A stretch of DNA of 64,000 bases from Microbacterium atlanticum (GCF_015277815.1 NZ_CP063813.1:3100001-3164000); one strand, 5' to 3'; counted from the stretch's first letter, positions 35,485 through 44,212 are shown. Made by a program: numbers and translations. The notes: generated by a model from the sequence alone, not told the origin.

Positions 35485-36828
35485 TCAGCGGACGGAACGG
35501 ATGCGGAGGACGACGGCGCCGGCGAGCAGTACCGATGCGGCAGCGATGACGAAGAGCAGCGTGTAGTTGCGCTCCCCGCCGGTGACGCCGATCAGCAGGA
35601 TGCCGGATGCCGCGAGTGGTGCGAGCGACTGCGGAATCGACGTGGCGAACCCCGTGATGCCCATGAAGCGGCCGGCGTCCGTCTCGCGTTCGGGAAGCAC
35701 GTCCAGCAGGAGCGCCTGGTCGACCGCGGCGAACAGACCCAGCCCGAGCGAGGTGACGAGCGATCCGGTGATGAGGAGCACCATCTCGGGCGCGAATGCC
35801 TGAAGGAGCATTCCGATGGCCATGATGATCCCGCCCAGGAGAACGAACACGCGGCGGCGCTTCACCCGATCCGACATGAAGCCGCCGCCGAGCGCGCCGA
35901 GGGTCACGGCGAGGATTCCGCCGAGACTGAGGGTGGCGATGATGCCGGCGACCGATTCGACGCTGATGCCGAGACGATCCGCGAAGAAGAACGCGGTGTA
36001 GGTGGTGTTGAGGGTGATGCCCGTGTAGAAGAGGAAACGTGCCAGCCAGTTCCACGAGAAGTCGGGGTACTTGCGCGGGTTGTAGACGTACTTCGCCAGC
36101 AGCTGGCCCACCGTGATCGGATCCTTCGCCATCGTGCGGCTGTCTGCCTCGTGCACGAGCACGACGAAGAGGAAGACGAACAGCACGCCCACCGCACCGG
36201 GGACGAGGAAGAGCAGCAGCGGGTCACCGGTGAAGAACTGCGCGAGGATCACGCCGAAGACGGGTGCGATCTGCGTGGCGAAGCTCGTGAGGCCCGCGAC
36301 CTTGCCGCGCTGCGACTCGGGCAGGCGATCGGCGGTCGAGATCTGCAGGTTGCTGAGGGTGGTGCCCCATCCCCACTGCGCGAGGATCCAGCCGAGGCCG
36401 AGGATGAGCACATTCGGCGCCAGTGCCATCACGACGAGCGAGAGCACTCCGACGACCACACCGCCGATCATGAACGGACGGCGGCGCCCGATGCGGGTGC
36501 GCGTGCGGTCGCTCCAGATGCCCATGAACGGCGAGGTCAGCATCACGAACAGCGCACCCGCTCCGGTGATGAACCCCAGATACTCCGGATGCCCCGGGGC
36601 CAGGGCATTGACGCGGATGGTGAGCGAGATCGCGAGCGGCGTGATGAAGGCCATGAAGACGCCGAACTGCGCCAGCACCATGGACCAGATGTAGCGAGAA
36701 CCCACTTTGGGAAGGTCAGCGGGAGGTGCCTCGCTGATCTCGTCGACGGCGACCGCATCGAACGCGGGTGCAGGGACGGAGGCGGGAAGCGGCGTGACGA
36801 GCGGCTCGTCTTTGCTGGGTGTCGTCAT
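35485..36828 (-). CDS. MFS sugar/glycoside transporter
   Basis: 447 residues with about 12 membrane helices and the MFS loop motif WSDRTRTRIGRRRPFM after helix 2, a GPH-like (glycoside-pentoside-hexuronide) signature. A cytoplasmic N-terminal tail of about 45 Pro/Ala/Asp-rich residues precedes the first helix. It heads an operon with the GH78-GH3 fusion 25 bp downstream and is divergent from a LacI repressor, so it most likely imports the rhamnosyl-glycoside that the fusion hydrolyses. GGAG is five bases before the ATG. The promoter at 36877-36906 is overlapped by an operator. Confidence 0.86.
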   Translation of the reverse strand: MTTPSKDEPLVTPLPASVPAPAFDAVAVDEISEAPPADLPKVGSRYIWSMVLAQFGVFMAFITPLAISLTIRVNALAPGHPEYLGFITGAGALFVMLTSPFMGIWSDRTRTRIGRRRPFMIGGVVVGVLSLVVMALAPNVLILGLGWILAQWGWGTTLSNLQISTADRLPESQRGKVAGLTSFATQIAPVFGVILAQFFTGDPLLLFLVPGAVGVLFVFLFVVLVHEADSRTMAKDPITVGQLLAKYVYNPRKYPDFSWNWLARFLFYTGITLNTTYTAFFFADRLGISVESVAGIIATLSLGGILAVTLGALGGGFMSDRVKRRRVFVLLGGIIMAIGMLLQAFAPEMVLLITGSLVTSLGLGLFAAVDQALLLDVLPERETDAGRFMGITGFATSIPQSLAPLAASGILLIGVTGGERNYTLLFVIAAASVLLAGAVVLRIRSVR

Positions 36829-36850
36829 GGGGACTCCATCGTCGTTGTTA

Positions 36851-36864
36851 CTAGCACGTGCTAG
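36851..36864. promoter_or_regulatory. LacI-type operator O1 of the rhamnosyl-glycoside locus
   Basis: CTAGCACGTGCTAG is a perfect 14-bp palindrome. It lies just downstream of the expected transcription start of the MFS gene and upstream of its ribosome site, a typical repressor position. Confidence 0.7.
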
Positions 36865-36876
36865 CGCATGGTCAGG

Positions 36877-36906
36877 ATGCTACGGTATCGTCACTAGCGC
36901 GCGCAA
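36877..36906 (-). promoter_or_regulatory. Promoter of the MFS-glycosidase operon
   Basis: Read on the minus strand, TTGCGC (36906-36901) and TAGCAT (36882-36877) are separated by 18 bp. The -35 hexamer is inside operator O2, and the start point would fall just before O1, so both operators can block this promoter. Confidence 0.5.
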
Positions 36907-36908
36907 GT
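36893..36908. promoter_or_regulatory. LacI-type operator O2 of the rhamnosyl-glycoside locus
   Basis: ACTAGCGCGCGCAAGT is palindromic except for one base pair. Its centre is 43 bp from that of O1, about four helical turns, so the two sites face the same side of the DNA. It ends 15 bases before the lacI-type gene, which suggests autorepression. Confidence 0.6.
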
Positions 36909-36923
36909 ATCGAGGAGCATCGG

Positions 36924-37916
36924 ATGCCGGCTTCCACCGTCAAGCGAGTCACCGCCGCCGACGTGGCCCGCTCTCTCGGCCTGTCCCGCGCCACCGTCGG
37001 GTTCGTGCTCAACGACACTCCCGGTCAGACCATCCCCGAGGCGACGCGTGAGCGGGTGCTGGCGGAGGCCAAGCGGCTCGGCTACCGGGCGAACTCGGCG
37101 GCGCAGGCGCTGGCGAGCGGGCGAAGCCGGATCATCCTGCTGGTCCTCCCCGATTGGCCGCTCGACTACAGCATGCGCAGCCACCTCGATGAGGCCTCGC
37201 TCGCCTTGGATGAGGCCGGATACTCCTTGGTCACGATGACCCCCCATCCCACCGGTCAAGCGCGGCCCCTCTGGGAGACCCTGCGCCCGGACGTCGTTCT
37301 CGGGATGACGCCCTTCGATGCGCGTCGGCTCGAGGAGATCCGCGCCAGCGGAGTGCAGCACATCCTCCCGTCCACTCCCACGGACGATTCGGCGACGAGC
37401 GAGGACCTCGGCTTCGCGGGTGGCCCGCGGCTCCAGGTCGAGCACCTTCTGGATCGGGGGCGCACGCGACTCGCTTTCGCCGGCTCGCCGGATCCACGTG
37501 TCGCCGATCTCGTCGCCCAGCGCCGTCGACTGGCCGTGCAGACCCTCGGGGATCGCACGGGCCGGGGCCTCGTCGCGGAGGGGCCGCTCACAGAATCCGA
37601 TTCCTCGGACACGGTGTCCGATTGGGTCTCGGCCGGGGTGGACGGGGTCGTCGCCTACAACGACGACATCGCGGCCGTCGTGCTCGGTGCCGCGCTGCGT
37701 GCCGGCATCCGCGTCCCCGAAGACCTCGCGATCATCGGTCACGACGACACGCCGCTCGCGCGACTCCTCGTTCCGGCACTCTCGAGTGTTCGGATCGATA
37801 CCGCGGGACTCGGCCGGTATCTCGCCGACTTGGCGCTCAGCGCCGCGATGGGCTCCGCACCACCACCCGCAGGGCCCGAGACCGATGCCCACCTGGTGGC
37901 TCGCGAGACCACCTGA
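36924..37916 (+). CDS. LacI-family repressor of the rhamnosyl-glycoside locus
   Basis: 330 residues. The N-terminal helix-turn-helix is VTAADVARSLGLSRATVGFV at about residues 10-29, with hinge YRANSAAQALASGRS, followed by a periplasmic-binding-protein-like ligand domain (SRIILLVLPDWPLDY... AYNDDIAAVVLGAALRAGIRVPEDLAIIGHDD). It is divergent from the MFS and GH78-GH3 genes, with two palindromes between, so it very likely represses them until a rhamnosyl-glucoside or breakdown product binds. GAGGAG is upstream of the ATG. It is followed by a hairpin terminator. Confidence 0.9.
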   Translation: MPASTVKRVTAADVARSLGLSRATVGFVLNDTPGQTIPEATRERVLAEAKRLGYRANSAAQALASGRSRIILLVLPDWPLDYSMRSHLDEASLALDEAGYSLVTMTPHPTGQARPLWETLRPDVVLGMTPFDARRLEEIRASGVQHILPSTPTDDSATSEDLGFAGGPRLQVEHLLDRGRTRLAFAGSPDPRVADLVAQRRRLAVQTLGDRTGRGLVAEGPLTESDSSDTVSDWVSAGVDGVVAYNDDIAAVVLGAALRAGIRVPEDLAIIGHDDTPLARLLVPALSSVRIDTAGLGRYLADLALSAAMGSAPPPAGPETDAHLVARETT

Positions 37917-37933
37917 TCCCGGCGGACCTGCGC

Positions 37934-37964
37934 CTGGTCACCCGTCGACGGGTGGGCTGACCAG
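37934..37964. terminator. Bidirectional hairpin terminator
   Basis: CTGGTCA (37934-37940) pairs with TGACCAG (37958-37964), and the inner ACCCGTCGACGGGT (37940-37953) is itself a palindrome. It lies 18 bp after the LacI gene stop and 10 bp before the 3' end of the convergent tRNA-Ser gene. Confidence 0.6.
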
Positions 37965-37974
37965 GGACTTACTG

Positions 37975-38063
37975 CGGAGACGGAGGGATTTGAACCCTCG
38001 GTCCCCGTGAGGGGACTCCACCTTAGCAGGGTGGTGCACTAGGCCTGACTATGCGACGTCTCC
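37975..38063 (-). tRNA. tRNA-Ser(GCT)
   Basis: Read on the minus strand, the gene begins GGAGACGTCGC and its 3' strand ends in CGTCTCC, giving a seven-pair acceptor stem. The anticodon arm is CCACC-CTGCTAA-GGTGG with anticodon GCT (reads AGC/AGU serine codons). A long variable arm (AGTCCCCTCACGGGGACC) confirms a class II tRNA-Ser, and GGTTCAAATC is the T loop. About 89 nt; CCA is not encoded. Confidence 0.96.
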
Positions 38064-38101
38064 AGGCATCCGGGGCCTGCTGGGCGCGGATGCACCCAGC
38101 A

Positions 38102-38107
38102 ATCATA
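38102..38107 (-). promoter_or_regulatory. -10 box of tRNA-Ser(GCT)
   Basis: On the minus strand TATGAT (38107-38102) lies about 38 bases upstream of the mature tRNA 5' end. It is close to the consensus TATAAT, as expected for a strong tRNA promoter. The -35 region is weak. Confidence 0.45.
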
Positions 38108-38195
38108 ACCGAGTCGCGCGACGCCGCTTGCACCCTGTCGACGGCAGTCACGAGCGTCCCGGTATCAGCGGCCTCGGACGATCGCTCCTCCCGTC

Positions 38196-38888
38196 ATGCC
38201 GTTCACACAGTACGGAGTCCTCAGCGGAACCCTGGTCGCGCACCACCGCGACGACCCCGACGACTTCGGGCGCTGGAGGCACGTCAACCTCAAGGTCCGC
38301 AGCGGCGGACGCGACTTCCGGGTCGCCGTCGACGTCGACAGCAAGGATTCCGCGGTCGGCGTGCAGTGGAAGGTGCTGCGCGTGCGTGGCACGGCGCTCG
38401 GCTGGCCGACGCCGCCGGCCGCGGGCTACACCGCACTCGCCTCGGCCCCCGGGACGGGCGCGATCGACGTCATCCGGCATCCGGCGCTCCGTGTCGTCGG
38501 GTTCCGGCGCTGGCTGCTCCGGATCCTCCGGGTGGGCGGAGCGGTGCCGGCGGCACGGTCCTGGTTCTGGATCCCGGTGCTGAGGCCCTGGCGCTCGGGC
38601 GATCACCTCGAAGCGTCAGAGGCGCTCGAGATGACGCTCCGCGTGGGCGCCGTCACGCTCGTGTGGGGCGAGCCGTTCCCCGAGGGAGCCCCGCCCACAT
38701 CGCTGCAGGGCATGCACAACGTGCATCAGAACCAAGGTGACCCCGCGGGGTCGCCGTGGTGGCCGGAGAACGGCATCTGGCAGGACGGCGCGGTGGCGAC
38801 GCAGCAGTCCGACGGCCGCTGGCTCGTCTTCCTCTCGAAGTTCTCGACCCAGCGCGACCACACCGACGCGCAGGGCCACCCGCTCTGA
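38196..38888 (+). CDS. DUF2278 family protein
   Basis: 230 residues beginning MPFTQYGVLSGTLVAHHRDD and ending with the conserved GMHNVHQNQGDP and ENGIWQDGAVA segments that define DUF2278. The His/Asn/Gln-rich conserved block near residues 170-200 resembles a metal or active site, but no activity is known. No signal peptide or membrane helix is seen. It is probably cytoplasmic and stands alone. It converges on the GGDEF gene with 37 bp between stops. The upstream region contains no clear ribosome site, only a weak CTCCTCCC-rich stretch. Confidence 0.82.
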   Translation: MPFTQYGVLSGTLVAHHRDDPDDFGRWRHVNLKVRSGGRDFRVAVDVDSKDSAVGVQWKVLRVRGTALGWPTPPAAGYTALASAPGTGAIDVIRHPALRVVGFRRWLLRILRVGGAVPAARSWFWIPVLRPWRSGDHLEASEALEMTLRVGAVTLVWGEPFPEGAPPTSLQGMHNVHQNQGDPAGSPWWPENGIWQDGAVATQQSDGRWLVFLSKFSTQRDHTDAQGHPL

Positions 38889-38925
38889 CCCCCGCAGCGA
38901 GACCCGCGCGCTAAGCAGCAGGCGC

Positions 38926-40230
38926 TCAGTCGGCGATGGCCACTTGGTTGCCGCCGCTGTTCTTGGCGGTGTACATGGCCTGGTCGGCACGGCGGATGAG
39001 GCGATCCACGTTCAGCACGCCCTCTCCGACCCGGGCTGTCGCGACGCCGATGCTCGCTGCGATCGGCAGCGACGCGGGCAGGAACGGATACTCCTCCCCG
39101 GCCACCGCTTCGCGCAGCCTCTCCGCGATCTCCACAGCGGAGGCGGCATCCGCCCCGCACACGACCACGAACTCGTCGCCGCCGTACCGGGCCACGACAT
39201 CGCCCTCGCGCAGGTTCTGCTGCAGCCGCCGGCCGACTTCGCGCAGCACCTCGTCGCCGCGGTCGTGGCCGAGGGTGTCGTTGACCTCTTTGAAGCCGTC
39301 GAGGTCGATGAAGATCACCGAGGCGGGCGTGTGGTCTCCGAGCGTCGGCAGATCCTCGAGGCTGCGCCGGTTCGGCAGGTCGGTGATGTCGTCGTGCATC
39401 GCGGCGTGCTGCAGTCGGCGTTCGAGCCGCACCGTCGCGAGCTTCTGCGCGGCCTGGCCGGCGAGGGCTTCCGCCAGCGGGGATGCCTCGTCGTCGAAGA
39501 CGCGCGGATGCCGGAAGAAGCACGCGAACAGCCCGAGCGCCACACCGTCCAGCTGCAGCGGTGCGGCGATCAGGGCGTGGACGCCGGTGTGGCGCATCGC
39601 GGCCGCGAGCGACGGCGACACCTTCTCGGCGACCGCCTCGTCGGTGATCTTCAGCACTTCGCGCAGCTCCCGCGCCCGTGCCGACATGGTGAACTCGGGG
39701 ATGACGGGCTCGAAGGGGTTGGTGCCGGCGGTCCGCCGCAAGACGCCGTTGTCGGAGAACAGCATCACGACCGAATCCTCGGCCCGGTAGGCCTGCGCAG
39801 CGGTGTCGGCCAGTATCTTGCTGAGACGCTCCTCGGTCGTCGCCGCCGCGAACGCGACGGACGCGTCCATGATCAGCTGCAGCCGGCTCTGCGTGCGGTC
39901 GGCCAGGCCGTGCAGATTGCGCAGGCGGGTGCCGGACGCATAGCGGTCGGCGGCCTCCATCACCGTCAGCACTGCACCGTCGGCGTCCTCCGCACGCGTG
40001 ACGAGGACGGCACGCTCCGGATGACCGGGGCACGACATCATCCTCGCAGCGAACGCCGCGCCCTCGAGGAAGTCGGCGACGGGCACCAGGATGTCGCTCA
40101 GCACCCGGCCGGTGACATCGGTGTCCTCACCGAGCCACCGACGGAACCACGCGTTCGACTCCACGATATGGTCGGCGCGGTCCACGCGCACCACGCCGAC
40201 GGGCAGCGCGTCGATCTCCAGACCGCTCAT
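38926..40230 (-). CDS. PAS-GAF-GGDEF diguanylate cyclase
   Basis: 434 residues. An N-terminal PAS-like domain (about 1-105; ALPVGVVRVDRADHIVESNA) is followed by a GAF domain (about 125-270) and a C-terminal GGDEF domain. The active site GGDEF is at 350-354, and an intact product-inhibition site RxxD (Arg341-Glu-Gly-Asp344) lies five residues before it. It should condense two GTP to cyclic di-GMP under control of small-molecule or redox signals sensed by PAS and GAF. No membrane helix is present. The ATG at 40228-40230 was chosen because GGAGAGG ends six bases upstream; a neighbouring ATG two codons earlier abuts that site. Confidence 0.9.
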   Translation of the reverse strand: MSGLEIDALPVGVVRVDRADHIVESNAWFRRWLGEDTDVTGRVLSDILVPVADFLEGAAFAARMMSCPGHPERAVLVTRAEDADGAVLTVMEAADRYASGTRLRNLHGLADRTQSRLQLIMDASVAFAAATTEERLSKILADTAAQAYRAEDSVVMLFSDNGVLRRTAGTNPFEPVIPEFTMSARARELREVLKITDEAVAEKVSPSLAAAMRHTGVHALIAAPLQLDGVALGLFACFFRHPRVFDDEASPLAEALAGQAAQKLATVRLERRLQHAAMHDDITDLPNRRSLEDLPTLGDHTPASVIFIDLDGFKEVNDTLGHDRGDEVLREVGRRLQQNLREGDVVARYGGDEFVVVCGADAASAVEIAERLREAVAGEEYPFLPASLPIAASIGVATARVGEGVLNVDRLIRRADQAMYTAKNSGGNQVAIAD

Positions 40231-40342
40231 GAGCATCCTCTCCGCGCCGGGCACGCGGCATCCGTCCGAAATGTATCGCATCGCCGGGCGGGCTCGAGCA
40301 CACGCGTTGAGAAACGCTCGGAGCCGCCCGGATGCGAAGTGC

Positions 40343-41656
40343 TCAGTTCTCCGGCAGCGTGCATGTCGTCTGCGCTGCGGTCTGACCCGTGATCTCCGAG
40401 GGCAGCTCGACACGCTCCTCCTCGGCGGGGGTCGGCCCGGCTGCGGGCGTCTCGGCCGCAGGAGCTTCCACAGCGTCCCCCGTCGGTCCGGGCGCGGGGA
40501 CATCCGGCTTGACCGCCTCCCCGGTGACCTCGACGCCGTACCCCTGGCTGGCGTCGCCCGTGAGCGTGAGCGGCTGGTTGGTGCGGAGCGCCTCGAAGAG
40601 CGCGTCGGCGGCCTCGGTGACCGGGAGCACGCGGCTGCCGCCCGCCCCCGTCGCGTAACGCGTCGGGTACTGCACGAAGATGATGTCCTCGTAGGGGACG
40701 TCCTTCGCGGCCATCGCGATCTGCACCATCAGGTTCGGGTTGGTCAGCCCCGAGCTCAGCACGAGCTGCTCCTGCTGCACCTGCGTGACCGCCGTGGTCG
40801 CAAGGTTGAGCAGCGTCGCCGGATCAGCCAGCACGGCGTCGGACTGCAGCTTGCGCATCATCGACGACATGAACTGCTGCTGGTTCGAGATGCGGCCGAG
40901 GTCGGACCCGTCGCCGATGCCGTGGCGCACGCGCAGGAACTGCAGCGCCTCCACACCGACGAGGGTGTGGGTGCCGGCGGCGAGGTCGAGACCCGTGTGG
41001 CCGTCCTTGATGTCTCCCGCGACGCAGACGTCGACACCGCCGATGGCGTCGGACATGTTGATGACGCCGGTCCACCGGATGGCGGCGGCGAAGTGGATCT
41101 GCTCGCCGGTGAGCTCTTCCACCGTGCGCACCGTGCAGCCGAGCCCGCCGTAGAGGTACGACGCGTTGATCATCTGCAGCGACATGGCGGGGTGCTCGCC
41201 GCTGCCGTCCTCCTTCGCGCACGCGGGGATCGGCACGAGCATGTCGCGGGGGAACGACACGACGGTGACGCGGCGCGGCTCGTCCGAGATGTGCACGAGC
41301 ATCGTCACGTCGTTGCGCTCTCCCGGCGAGTCGTCTTCGGCGCAGCGCGGGAAGAGCGCGACGTCCTGCCCCTCGCAGGAATCCGTGCCGACCATCAGCA
41401 CGTTGACACCGCCCTCGATCGCGCCGAGCGACGGCGGCAGCGGCTTGTCCTCGTTCAAGACGACCGCGTTGGCGGAGATCGCCGATGCGGCGTCCCACAC
41501 GTTGTACGCGGCGATGCCTGCCGCGCTCACGCCGAACACGGCGAGCGCGACGCCCAGCATGGACAGGACGGTGGTGAGCGGATGCCGCGTGCGCAGCGCT
41601 CCGTGGCGCGCGAGCGGTCCGCGGCCCTCGGTCGAGGGTCGCCGGGTCGCCGGCAT
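40343..41656 (-). CDS. LytR-CpsA-Psr (LCP) family cell-wall ligase (second copy)
   Basis: 437 residues. A short basic cytoplasmic tail, one membrane helix (about 30-50) and an extracellular LCP domain are visible. Conserved elements are NVLMVGTDSCE, NDVTMLVHISDEPRRVTVVS with the catalytic-site Arg, SFPRDM, DAIGGVDVC, and the RVRHGIGDGSDLGRISNQQQ segment that binds the polyprenyl pyrophosphate head group. Cysteine pairs suggest disulfides outside the cell. LCP enzymes attach wall glycopolymers to peptidoglycan. The C-terminal 70 residues are Pro/Ala/Glu-rich. Its ATG shares a base with the preceding LCP stop (TGATG), so both copies are co-translated. Confidence 0.9.
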   Translation of the reverse strand: MPATRRPSTEGRGPLARHGALRTRHPLTTVLSMLGVALAVFGVSAAGIAAYNVWDAASAISANAVVLNEDKPLPPSLGAIEGGVNVLMVGTDSCEGQDVALFPRCAEDDSPGERNDVTMLVHISDEPRRVTVVSFPRDMLVPIPACAKEDGSGEHPAMSLQMINASYLYGGLGCTVRTVEELTGEQIHFAAAIRWTGVINMSDAIGGVDVCVAGDIKDGHTGLDLAAGTHTLVGVEALQFLRVRHGIGDGSDLGRISNQQQFMSSMMRKLQSDAVLADPATLLNLATTAVTQVQQEQLVLSSGLTNPNLMVQIAMAAKDVPYEDIIFVQYPTRYATGAGGSRVLPVTEAADALFEALRTNQPLTLTGDASQGYGVEVTGEAVKPDVPAPGPTGDAVEAPAAETPAAGPTPAEEERVELPSEITGQTAAQTTCTLPEN

Positions 41657-42936
41657 CAGCCGGCGGCCCTGACGTTGCCGGCGGAGCAGGTCTGCTGGGC
41701 GGCGTTCTGCCCGGGGATGTTGTCGGGGAGCGCCACCGCGGTCTCGGTGGGAACGGGCGTGGCGCCCGGCTCGGCGGTCGGGGTCGGGTCCACCGGCGCC
41801 TCGCTGGGCTCGGGGTCGGCCACGATCACACCGCCGGTCAGATCCTGGTCGTGGGTGACCTCGATCGGCTCGTTGGCGGCCAGTGCGGCCCACATCTGGC
41901 CTGCGGCGTCGTAGTCGGGCACGACCCGGTTCGGGTCGTTCGGGTCCTCGAGGACCGGGTACTGGAGGAACACGATGTCCTGGAAGGGGACGTCCTTCAC
42001 CGCGAGCGCGATCTGCGCGAGCGTCATCGGGTTGGTCAGCCCGGCGCTGGGCGTGATGTTGTCGACCGCCGTCGTGGCGAGCTTGTACAGCGTCGCGGGG
42101 TTGGAGATGACCTCTTCGCTCACCAGCTTGCGGGCGAGGCTGGACATGTACTGCTGCTGGTTGCTGATGCGGGCGAGGTCGCTGCCGTTCTCGAGGCCGT
42201 GTCGGGTGCGGAGGAACTGCAGCGCCTCGACTCCCTGCACGGTGCGGGGGCCTGCGGCCCAGTCGATCCCGGTGTAGATGTCGCGGATGCCGCCGTTGCC
42301 GATGCAGACCTCGACACCGCCGATCGCGTCGGTGATGTTGATGACGTTGCCGAAGCTCACCTTGGCCGCCAGCGGCACGTTCTGGCCGCTGAGCTCCTTG
42401 ATCGTCTTGGCCACGCACGACAGCCCGCCGTCGCCCCACGCCTGGTTGATCTGCGCATAGGAGCTGCCACCGGTGGTGGAGCCGTCCTCACGCGTGCACG
42501 AGGGGATGGGGATCATCAGATCGCGAGGGAACGACACCACGGTCACCCGGCGGGGGTTGTCCGAGATGTGCACGAGCATGTTGACGTCGTTGAGCTGTCC
42601 CTCCGCCTCCGGGCCGGTGCAGCGGTCGCCGAAGATGTAGGCGTACTCGGGCTCGCACTCGTCGGTTCCGACGAGGAGCACGTCCACGCCGCCCTCGATG
42701 GCCCCGATGTCGGGCGGAAGCGCGCCCTGGCCCTCGAGCTCGACGGCGTCGTCGGCGAAGCTGGAGGTGAGGTCGGATAGGGCGTAGGCGGCGACGCCGA
42801 AGCCGGAGACCAGCGCAACGGCGGCGATGACGCCGACGAGCTTGAGGAGGAAAGCGAGCGGGCCCGGAGACGACAGCTCGCCATGGCGCGCCACGGTGCG
42901 GCGGCCCTGGTGGGCGGGTCGGCGGGTCTGGCTCAC
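41656..42936 (-). CDS. LytR-CpsA-Psr (LCP) family cell-wall ligase (first copy)
   Basis: 426 residues with the same plan as the downstream copy: RRTVARHGELS tail, one membrane helix at about 27-50, then the LCP domain with VLLVGTDECE, NDVNMLVHISDNPRRVTVVS, SFPRDLMIPI, DAIGGVEVC and RTRHGLENGSDLARISNQQQ. The two copies look around half identical, evidence of a tandem duplication followed by divergence. The C-terminus is Pro/Thr-rich. GTG start with GGAGAGGA upstream. It is the first gene of the LCP pair; tRNA-Ser(TGA) lies 50 bp upstream on the same strand. Confidence 0.9.
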   Translation of the reverse strand: MSQTRRPAHQGRRTVARHGELSSPGPLAFLLKLVGVIAAVALVSGFGVAAYALSDLTSSFADDAVELEGQGALPPDIGAIEGGVDVLLVGTDECEPEYAYIFGDRCTGPEAEGQLNDVNMLVHISDNPRRVTVVSFPRDLMIPIPSCTREDGSTTGGSSYAQINQAWGDGGLSCVAKTIKELSGQNVPLAAKVSFGNVINITDAIGGVEVCIGNGGIRDIYTGIDWAAGPRTVQGVEALQFLRTRHGLENGSDLARISNQQQYMSSLARKLVSEEVISNPATLYKLATTAVDNITPSAGLTNPMTLAQIALAVKDVPFQDIVFLQYPVLEDPNDPNRVVPDYDAAGQMWAALAANEPIEVTHDQDLTGGVIVADPEPSEAPVDPTPTAEPGATPVPTETAVALPDNIPGQNAAQQTCSAGNVRAAG

Positions 42937-42986
42937 TCGGTCCTCTCCGGATGTCGGCTCTCAAGCCCCCGGGCACAGGTGCACAG

Positions 42987-43071
42987 CGGAGGGTGTGGGA
43001 TTCGAACCCACGGGACATTGCTGCCCACTGGTTTTCAAGACCAGGTCCATCGGCCGCTCGGACAACCCTCC
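42987..43071 (-). tRNA. tRNA-Ser(TGA)
   Basis: Minus-strand gene starting GGAGGGTTGTCC with a seven-pair acceptor stem closed by ACCCTCC. The anticodon arm is CTGGT-CTTGAAA-ACCAG with anticodon TGA (reads UCA/UCG-type serine codons). The long variable arm (GTGGGCAGCAATGTCCC region) and T loop GGTTCGAATC are typical. It is 85 nt, without encoded CCA. It stands between the HAD/serS genes and the LCP pair. Confidence 0.96.
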
Positions 43072-43120
43072 CGAGGATCCCGGCTCCCCGAGGGGCGCGG
43101 CATCCGTCGAACAGGCGTCG

Positions 43121-43126
43121 AGTCTA
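43121..43126 (-). promoter_or_regulatory. -10 box candidate of tRNA-Ser(TGA)
   Basis: On the minus strand TAGACT (43126-43121) matches TANNNT and lies about 50 bases upstream of the mature tRNA. No convincing -35 box is seen. Confidence 0.35.
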
Positions 43127-43237
43127 GCCGACAGCACTGTCGCCCCATTCTTCCAACGGCGGCTGGCAATCCTCTGAAGGACGCGCACGTGAAGCGTGTC
43201 AGCGGCGCCTTCGGGGGCTGCGACGGCCGAACGCTGC

Positions 43238-44212
43238 TCAGAGCGCGCCCAGCACCGCGGCGACGCCGCCGGCCTGCACCGATCCCGTCGTCTCGCCCGC
43301 GGCGTCGCGCACCTCCTGCGGGCCCTGCTCCATCGCCACGGCACGGCCGCCGTGCTCGAGCGCCCACCGGAACATGCCGACGTCGTTTCGGCCGTCGCCA
43401 ATCACCAGCACGTTCTCGGGCTCGATCCTCAGCTCGGTGCGCACGAGCTCGAGTCCGGTGCTCTTGTCGACGCCCTGCGGGGCGATGTCGAGCCACGCGG
43501 TCCACCCCACCGCGTACGAGACCTCGTGCAGGCCGATGTCGCGCACCAGCTCGAGGTAGTCCTGCTCGTCCTGCTCGGGCGAGACGACCACGACGCGGCA
43601 GACGCGCTCGCGTCCCAGCTCCTCGAAGGGCACCCGGCGGGCGTGCACGAGGTTCCAGTCCTCGAGGTATTCGGTGTACAGGCGCACGCCGTCGGGCAGC
43701 TCGACGAGGTAGCGCGCCTCCGGCAGGTGCTCCCGCAGCAGCCGCAGCACCTCGCGGGGATCGAACGTCTCGACGTGCCACCGTTCGTAGACCAGCTCGT
43801 CGGCGTCGACGCGCTTGAGCACGACGGCGCCGTTGGAGCACACCACGTACTCGGGTGCGAGCTCGAGCACCCGCAGAATGCCGCGGGTGCCCTCCCAGCT
43901 TCGCCCGGTCGCGATCATCACCTCGTGGCCGGCGTCCTGCGCGTGCGCGACCGCCTCGACGACGCCGGGGCTCAGGGATTCGTCCTCGAGGAGGACGGTG
44001 CCGTCGATGTCGAGCACGATGAGCATGCGCGCGACCGCGACGCCCGGAACCTCGGTCTCCCGAGCCAGCTCATCGACCAGCTCGGCGGCGTCCCCCTGCG
44101 GCTCTACCTCGATGCGGCCGGCGGCGGGCAGCGCCTCCTCGACGACGGGGTCGGTGTCGATGTCGTCGGCGGCGCGGGAGCTGCCGCCGGCGCCGTCGTG
44201 AGCCGATGTCAC
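43238..44212 (-). CDS. HAD-superfamily (Cof-type) phosphatase
   Basis: 324 residues from a GTG that overlaps the serS stop (GTGA). The catalytic part starts at about residue 63: LDIDGTVL is HAD motif I with the nucleophile Asp, ATGRSW is motif II, and [12 protein letters not shown] is motif IV. A C2-type cap (about residues 140-250) lies between, as in Cof/YidA sugar-phosphate phosphatases. The first 60 residues are acidic and disordered-looking, which is unusual for this family. An ATG at 44026 directly before motif I is the alternative start. Four-base overlap with serS implies an operon. The substrate is unknown. Confidence 0.85.
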   Translation of the reverse strand: MTSAHDGAGGSSRAADDIDTDPVVEEALPAAGRIEVEPQGDAAELVDELARETEVPGVAVARMLIVLDIDGTVLLEDESLSPGVVEAVAHAQDAGHEVMIATGRSWEGTRGILRVLELAPEYVVCSNGAVVLKRVDADELVYERWHVETFDPREVLRLLREHLPEARYLVELPDGVRLYTEYLEDWNLVHARRVPFEELGRERVCRVVVVSPEQDEQDYLELVRDIGLHEVSYAVGWTAWLDIAPQGVDKSTGLELVRTELRIEPENVLVIGDGRNDVGMFRWALEHGGRAVAMEQGPQEVRDAAGETTGSVQAGGVAAVLGAL

